Below, piece by piece: positions 39,934 to 44,065 of a stretch of DNA of 44,065 nucleotides (positions are counted from its first letter, which is position 1; each line of letters starts with the position of its first letter). The translations under genes and the position numbers were made by a program. Source of the stretch: Rhodospirillaceae bacterium (GTDB taxonomy: Bacteria > Pseudomonadota > Alphaproteobacteria > CACIAM-22H2); assembly GCA_022843945.1 (NCBI GenBank), contig JALHMR010000041.1, positions 1 to 44,065 on the forward strand, written 5' to 3'. The notes under the pieces are model-generated. The model was not told where the DNA came from and did not search any database. It was given only the letters and a program-made list of their open reading frames with translations.

Positions 39934-40323
39934 TTAGGCCGGATAGCAGGACCGCGCCGAGAGCGTCAGGGCCGGCAGCGGCACCAGCGGGATATCCAGC
40001 GCAAAGGGAAACGAGGCCAGCACCTGGTTGCCGCAGGCAACGGTGCTGGCGGTGAAGGCCGCGTCCGGGATTGTCAGACCGTAGGCCTGGGTCACGGCAT
40101 AAGCGCGGATCTGGGCCGCACTGCCGCAGGTGGCGGCGTTGATGCTGGCACAGCGCGCCGCCATCTCGACCGCGTGCTGCAGGGCCGACTGCGTCCACAT
40201 CACCTGGCCGAACTGCATCAGGCCGATGACCAGGCTGAGAAAGAGCGGCAGCAGCATCGCGAATTCGAGCGCGCTGACGCCCCGGCGATCCTCAAGCACC
40301 GCGCGGAGAGAGCGGCGGGCCAT
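39934..40323 (-). CDS. TadE-like minor pseudopilin
   Basis: This is a 129-residue protein with the TadE prepilin form. A basic leader (RRSLRAVLEDRRG) is followed by VSALEFAMLLPLFLSLVIGLMQFGQ, a type IV-like hydrophobic segment with conserved Glu at position 5 after the Gly and a 'P-L-F' bend. The rest is periplasmic with Cys pairs (CASINAATC, CGNQV, CYPA). Prepilin peptidase would cut after the Gly. It begins two bases after the next pseudopilin gene's stop, so they form one unit. Confidence 0.85.
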   Translation of the reverse strand: MARRSLRAVLEDRRGVSALEFAMLLPLFLSLVIGLMQFGQVMWTQSALQHAVEMAARCASINAATCGSAAQIRAYAVTQAYGLTIPDAAFTASTVACGNQVLASFPFALDIPLVPLPALTLSARSCYPA

Positions 40324-40325
40324 GG

Positions 40326-40778
40326 CTAGCGCGTCCGGCTCATCGCCGTGGCGGTGAAGGTGAAGCTGCTGGGGATGCCGGGATAGGGCACGATGGTCGT
40401 GTAGCTGCCCTGGGCCGAGACGTTGATGTAGGTGCCGGCGGTGAATCCGCTGGCACAGGCGGTGCCGCAGATCGCCACCGTGACCGTGCTGCCCGAGGCG
40501 CAGCCGCAGGTCTCCGCCGGCGCCGGCGTGGCGGTGATGTCGCCGCCCGCGGCATTGGTCACGGCGTTGCCGATCTGCACGATGTCGAAGGTATTGCGCA
40601 TGGCGAAATCGGCGCCGGCCTGGGCGGCGTGCTGGACCTGCATGCGGCGATAGGTGGCGGCCGCGTAGTCGGCCATGCCGACGATCATGAGGATCAGCAG
40701 CGGCGCCACCAGTGCCATCTCGATGGCGGCGTTGGCGGCGATCTGATCGCGGAGCTTCCGGTAAAGCCGCTTTGGCAT
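40326..40778 (-). CDS. TadE/TadG-like minor pseudopilin
   Basis: This is a 150-residue protein. The basic start KRLYRKLRDQIAAN is followed by AAIEMALVAPLLILMIVGMADYAAATYRRMQVQHAAQAGADFAM, a TadE-like hydrophobic segment with Glu at the expected site. The C-terminal half is periplasmic, Gly/Thr-rich with three to four Cys (CGCAS, CGTAC). It is probably processed like its downstream partner. Both belong to the Tad adhesive pilus system. The cleavage site is less clear than in the partner, since the usual Gly is replaced by Asn-Ala. Confidence 0.82.
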   Translation of the reverse strand: MPKRLYRKLRDQIAANAAIEMALVAPLLILMIVGMADYAAATYRRMQVQHAAQAGADFAMRNTFDIVQIGNAVTNAAGGDITATPAPAETCGCASGSTVTVAICGTACASGFTAGTYINVSAQGSYTTIVPYPGIPSSFTFTATAMSRTR

Positions 40779-40831
40779 GGGTAAAGCCTAGAGCGGCGCG
40801 GCCGGGCCTTCTGTGCGTTAGCGCACCTGGA

Positions 40832-41311
40832 TTACGGGGCCTTGGTCGGCGCCGGGGCAGGGGCGGCGGCACCGCCGCTCAGGGTCACGCAGCGCGGGTC
40901 GCAGGAATACTGCGAGGCCTGGGTGTCACGCACGATGGTCACGGTCCGCTCGCCGTTGGGCACCACCACGATCTCGCGCTCCAGCATCGGCTTGCCGGCG
41001 GCGCTGTAGACGAACAGCCGCGTCTCGCCCGGGCGCTTGCCGAGCACGAAGAGCAGGTTGTTGCGCTCCAGCACGACGTCGGCGATGGCCGGGTTGGCGA
41101 CCAGCACGACCGAGGCCTGGCCACCCAGCGCCACGACCTCCGCCTTGTCGACCGAAACGCGCAAGGTACGGCCGCTCTCGGCGGCGGCGGGCAGGGCGAG
41201 GGCCAGCACCAGGGCAACGCCGGTGCCGATGGCGATCCACAGGACCGAGCGGCGGGTTTCGTCTCGGGGGAGGCGCGGGCGCGATCCGGGGATGGAAGAT
41301 AGGGTATTCAT
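40832..41311 (-). CDS. Secreted pilus-assembly protein, CpaC N-domain-like
   Basis: This is a 159-residue exported protein. After an N-terminal basic region, a membrane/signal segment (VLWIAIGTGVALVLALALPAAAES) ends near residue 45. The rest matches the N-terminal pilus-formation domain of secretins of the CpaC/RcpA type: LRVSVDKAEVVALGGQASVVLVANPAIADVVLERNNLLFVLGKRPGETRLFVY. No secretin pore domain follows, so it is a free-standing copy of that domain. The C-terminus is Ala/Pro-rich. It is divergent from tadD with a CtrA box in the spacer. Confidence 0.85.
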   Translation of the reverse strand: MNTLSSIPGSRPRLPRDETRRSVLWIAIGTGVALVLALALPAAAESGRTLRVSVDKAEVVALGGQASVVLVANPAIADVVLERNNLLFVLGKRPGETRLFVYSAAGKPMLEREIVVVPNGERTVTIVRDTQASQYSCDPRCVTLSGGAAAPAPAPTKAP

Positions 41312-41372
41312 GACAACCTGCCTTTCCGGCCGCCTTCTGCGGCCTCGATGAATCGGGTACTGGTGAGTTTGG

Positions 41373-41388
41373 TTAAAGCGTCGTTAAC
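41373..41388. promoter_or_regulatory. CtrA-type binding site
   Basis: TTAA (41373-41376), seven bases, then TTAAC (41384-41388) match the CtrA consensus TTAA-N7-TTAA(C) exactly. It lies 25 bases before the tadD start and 62 before the start of the CpaC-N-like gene. CtrA controls pilus genes at a cell-cycle stage in Caulobacter. Confidence 0.65.
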
Positions 41389-41412
41389 GAATCTCGGCGT
41401 AGGATCGGACCC

Positions 41413-42192
41413 GTGCGAAACCAACGGCTTCCTCTTGTCCTGGGGCTCGGTGCCTGCCTGTTGACGGGCTGCGCCACCGATCCCAATGCGCGGCCGGGCA
41501 GCGGGTCTGGCCTCGACCGGCCGGAAGTGGCGCGCTCCCTGCTCGATGCGGCGACCATGGCCGCGGCGCAGGGCGACCACGCGACGGCCGCTACCTACTA
41601 CCGCAACGTCTATCTGCGCGATCCCGGCAACAGCCGCGCCGCACTCGGCCTGATGCGCTCTTTGCGCGAGGCCGGCGATCTCGACCAGGCACGCCAGGTG
41701 GCCGATGCCGTGCAACTCGCCAAGCCCAACGATGCCCCCATCCTCGCCGAGGTCGGCAAGGTGCGCCTGGCCAGCGGCCAGCTGCAGCCAGCCGTCCTTA
41801 CGCTGCAGCGCGCCGCGGAGCTCGATCCCGCCGACTGGCGCACGCTCTCCGCGCTGGGCGTCGCCCATGACCGGCTCGGCGACCGGCCGAAAGCCGAGGC
41901 GAATTACCGCGCTGCGCTGGCGCTCTCGCCCGACAATCCGCTGATCCTCAACAACCTCGCCCTGTCGCGAGCCATGGCCAACGACCTGGCGGGCGCGCGC
42001 GAGCTGCTGCAGCGCGCCGTGGCCGCCGGCCGCGCCGATCTGCGCGTGCGCCAGAACCTGGCGCTGGTCTACGCGCTGAGCGGCAACATGGCCCAGGCCG
42101 AGGCGCTGACCCTGCAGGACCTGCCGCCCGAAATGGCCCGCGAGACGCTGGCCTACTACCGCGAGCTGGCCAACCAGGCCCAGCCGCGCTGA
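41413..42192 (+). CDS. tadD: TPR lipoprotein of Tad pilus assembly
   Basis: This is a 259-residue lipoprotein. The N-terminal signal ends in the lipobox LLTGC (Cys about residue 20), followed by about five to six tetratricopeptide repeats (for example AEVGKVRLASGQLQPAVLTLQRAAELDPAD, LGVAHDRLGDRPKAEANYRAALALSPDN, LNNLALSRAMANDLAGARELLQRAVAAG). TadD is an outer-membrane-associated assembly factor of Tad pili. It starts at GTG 41413 with AGGATCGGA upstream. It is on the strand opposite to tadB/tadC and the pseudopilins, and a CtrA box lies 25 bases before its start. Confidence 0.85.
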   Translation: MRNQRLPLVLGLGACLLTGCATDPNARPGSGSGLDRPEVARSLLDAATMAAAQGDHATAATYYRNVYLRDPGNSRAALGLMRSLREAGDLDQARQVADAVQLAKPNDAPILAEVGKVRLASGQLQPAVLTLQRAAELDPADWRTLSALGVAHDRLGDRPKAEANYRAALALSPDNPLILNNLALSRAMANDLAGARELLQRAVAAGRADLRVRQNLALVYALSGNMAQAEALTLQDLPPEMARETLAYYRELANQAQPR

Positions 42193-42215
42193 CGCTGGGA
42201 AGGGGCGCGCGGCGC

Positions 42216-43181
42216 TCATTTCGAGAAGGTCCGGATCACCTGGATGATCGTCGGGCCGATCAGCACCATGAACAGCACCGGCAGGAAGAAGGTCACCATC
42301 GGCACGGTGAGCTTGGCCGGCAATGACGCCGCCTTCTCTTCGGCGCGGGCCATGCGCGTGTCGCGACTTTCCTGCGAGACCACGCGCAGCGCCTGGCCGA
42401 GCGGCGTGCCGTAGCGCTCCGACTGGATCAGCGAGGTGACCAGTGACTTCACCGGCGCAATACCCGTGCGCTCGGCGAGGTTCTCCAGCGCCTGGCGGCG
42501 GTCGCTGAGATAGGCTAATTCGGCGGTGGTCAGCCCGATTTCCTCGGCGATGGCCTTGGCGTCGCCGTGCAGCTCGTCGGCCACCCGGCCGAATGCCGCC
42601 TCGAGCGACAGCCCGGCCTCGACCGAGATGACCATCAGGTCCAGCGCGTCGGGGAAGGCCTTGGTCAGCTCCTGCTGCCGGCGCTTGACCGCGTTGGCCA
42701 GGATGATCGCCGGCAGGTAATAGCCGACCAGCACGCCGCCGAAGCCGAAGCCGCCGATCAGCAGCGGCGTCACCGCCACCTTGGCCGAACTGAAGAGGAA
42801 GAGAAGGGCCAGCCCGCCGCCGGCCAGCGGCAGGGCGATGCGCAGAAAGATGAAGGTGACCAGCGGCGCCTGGCCGCGCCAGCCGGCCTGGATCAGCTTC
42901 TTGCGCAGCTCCGGCTGCTCGGCGAGATCGCGGATGTTGAGCCGCTCCAGGGCGGCGCGCATCAGGCCGACGGAGAGCGGGGCGCGGCGCCGGCCGGGGC
43001 GCTGCTCCAGCCCGGCGCGGCGCTGCTGGCTGAGTTCGGCCCGGCGCTGGCGGATGACCTTGAGACGTGTGGCGAAGAGGTCGGGCTGCAGCCAGGGCAT
43101 GGCCAGGCCGATCACCGTGATGAAGGCGAGGGCGCTGAAGATCAGCGGCACGACGGTATGGGGATCGAGGAAGAGTTCCAT
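42216..43181 (-). CDS. tadC: Tad pilus inner-membrane platform protein TadC
   Basis: This is a 321-residue type II secretion F-family protein. An N-terminal membrane segment (VPLIFSALAFITVIGLAMPW) and basic loop precede two central segments and the T2SSF domain FPDALDLMVISVEAGLSLEAAFGRVADEL, with GTPLGQALRVVSQESRDTRMARAEEKAASLPAKLTVPMVTFFLPVLFMVLIGPT at the end. It forms the assembly platform with TadB under the TadA ATPase. It begins three bases after the tadB stop. Confidence 0.92.
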   Translation of the reverse strand: MELFLDPHTVVPLIFSALAFITVIGLAMPWLQPDLFATRLKVIRQRRAELSQQRRAGLEQRPGRRRAPLSVGLMRAALERLNIRDLAEQPELRKKLIQAGWRGQAPLVTFIFLRIALPLAGGGLALLFLFSSAKVAVTPLLIGGFGFGGVLVGYYLPAIILANAVKRRQQELTKAFPDALDLMVISVEAGLSLEAAFGRVADELHGDAKAIAEEIGLTTAELAYLSDRRQALENLAERTGIAPVKSLVTSLIQSERYGTPLGQALRVVSQESRDTRMARAEEKAASLPAKLTVPMVTFFLPVLFMVLIGPTIIQVIRTFSK

Positions 43182-43184
43182 GGC

Positions 43185-44065
43185 TCAGACCTCGAAGGAG
43201 ACCATCTGCTTCATGATGAGGATGCCGATCGTCATCCAGATCAGGCCGCCATAGAGGATCACGTTGCCCATCGGGTCGGTCCATAGCAGCATGATGTAGT
43301 TGGGATTGATGGCGTAGATCACCAGCGACAGCAGGAAGGGCAGGCAGCCGATGATGCTGGCGGTCATCCGCGCCTCCGACGACATGGTGCGGATCTTGTC
43401 GGCCAGCTTCTTGCGGCCGCGCAGCACCGCCGACAGGCCGGACAGCGTCTCGGCCAAGTTGCCGCCGGTCTGCTGCTGCAGGTTCAGCACCACGGCAAAG
43501 AACTTCATGTCAGTGGTCGGCATGCGCCGGCAGGCGCGTTCCAGCGCCTGCTTGAGGGTCATGCCTAGGCGCTGGCTCTCGATTAGCAGGCGGAACTCGG
43601 TGGCCACCGGCTCCGGGCTCTCGCGGGCGATGATGCCCAGGCACTCGGAGACCGGCAGGCCGGAGCGGATACCGCGCACGATGACGTCGATGGCATCAGC
43701 AAAGTGTCTGGTGAACTGCTTCTGCCGACGCTTGGCCAAGTGGCTGAGCACGGCGCGCGGCAGGCCGATGCCGAACACTGCGAACACCGCCGGGCTGAAG
43801 AGCAGGGCGTAGCCGAGCAGCAGATAGATGCCTGCGCCGACCAGCCCGGAGAGCAGGCTGGCGATATAGAAGCTGCGCAGCGGCATATCCAGCCCCGCGC
43901 GGTCGACGCGCTGCCGCAAGGCGACGCTGCGGTCCGCCCGCGCCCCCTCGGCGTGGCCGGTCTCCTTGAGCTTGGTCTTGATCTGGCGGGCACGGTCGGA
44001 ATGCGGGCGCGCGCCTTCGGTGCGCGCCGCACCGCGGCCGCCGATCGCGGCGAGGCGGCCGCGCA
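43185..44065 (-). CDS. tadB: Tad pilus inner-membrane platform protein TadB (5' end beyond window)
   Basis: This is a partial gene with at least 292 codons seen. The T2SSF domain (ADAIDVIVRGIRSGLPVSECLGIIARESPEP, GMTLKQALERACRRMPTTDMKFFAVVLNLQQQTGGNLAETLSGLSAVLRGRKKLADKIRTMSSEARMTA) and four hydrophobic segments are complete at the 3' end. The apparent start at 43919 is a TTG within the coding frame. Upstream, the frame stays open to the window edge with Arg/Lys-rich residues (such as KTKLKETGHAEGARADRSVALRQRV), as in the cytoplasmic loop of TadB. So the real start lies outside. Confidence 0.9.
   Translation of the reverse strand, partial: RGRLAAIGGRGAARTEGARPHSDRARQIKTKLKETGHAEGARADRSVALRQRVDRAGLDMPLRSFYIASLLSGLVGAGIYLLLGYALLFSPAVFAVFGIGLPRAVLSHLAKRRQKQFTRHFADAIDVIVRGIRSGLPVSECLGIIARESPEPVATEFRLLIESQRLGMTLKQALERACRRMPTTDMKFFAVVLNLQQQTGGNLAETLSGLSAVLRGRKKLADKIRTMSSEARMTASIIGCLPFLLSLVIYAINPNYIMLLWTDPMGNVILYGGLIWMTIGILIMKQMVSFEV

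Noticed and set aside
39934-40872. 312-codon frame including the TadE-like gene
   Set aside because: The upstream portion is an out-of-frame reading of the second pseudopilin; the real start is the ATG at 40323.
43185-43919. TadB as a complete 244-codon gene
   Set aside because: The start would be a TTG in the middle of coding sequence; the frame is open and TadB-like to the window edge.

Overview
The window is 44 kb of GC-rich DNA from a bacterial chromosome, almost certainly an alphaproteobacterium. Three intergenic sites match the EcfG general-stress promoter (GGAAC-N16-CGTT) exactly. A perfect CtrA-type box (TTAA-N7-TTAAC) lies among the Tad pilus genes, and the transport genes are of the Bug/TctAB kind that is abundant in this class. 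Many genes overlap by ATGA. The species cannot be named from the sequence; a Rhodospirillales- or Rhizobiales-like soil organism is a reasonable guess. No rRNA, tRNA, insertion sequence, prophage or CRISPR array was seen.

Region 1 (1-12 kb) is stress and envelope biology. It holds dps with an EcfG promoter, a second EcfG promoter followed by a strong terminator (a possible small RNA), a small membrane protein, a YbhP/YbhN-like pair, a large AsmA-family protein, an HPF-like ribosome-associated protein, a LigD-like protein with phosphoesterase and polymerase domains but no ligase domain, a small secreted Gly/Ser-rich protein with an EcfG promoter, an HU-type protein, a NarL/LuxR response regulator, and otsA overlapping a SleB-like cell-wall hydrolase gene.

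Region 2 (12-19.6 kb) is signalling and related functions: a hybrid histidine kinase, a Tat-exported multicopper oxidase, a pentapeptide-repeat protein, and a divergent pair made of a class III cyclase-like protein and a Crp-family regulator. A TGTGC-N6-GCACA palindrome lies between the last two.

Region 3 (19.6-34.6 kb) looks like a catabolic island for sulfated or acidic sugars, or similar hydroxy-acids. It has a TIM-barrel-like protein, an active-site-complete sulfatase, two enolase-superfamily dehydratase-like proteins, two Bug-type binding proteins, a TctA/TctB transporter on the opposite strand, and a split UxaA-type dehydratase. Next to it are the remains of a second sulfatase and of a flavoprotein, joined head to head by an apparent deletion. 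An acyl-CoA synthetase, quinone oxidoreductase and thioesterase operon follows; its synthetase gene has a 14-bp tandem duplication across the start codon.

Region 4 (34.6-39.9 kb) contains a VOC-family protein and a surface-sugar cluster (GT2 glycosyltransferase, RfbF, NAD-dependent epimerase, TylCIII-type C-methyltransferase) suggestive of a CDP-linked branched deoxysugar. Region 5 (39.9-44 kb) is part of a Tad pilus locus (two TadE-like pseudopilins, a CpaC-N-like secreted protein, TadD, TadC, and TadB cut by the window end) with the CtrA box in its divergent promoter.
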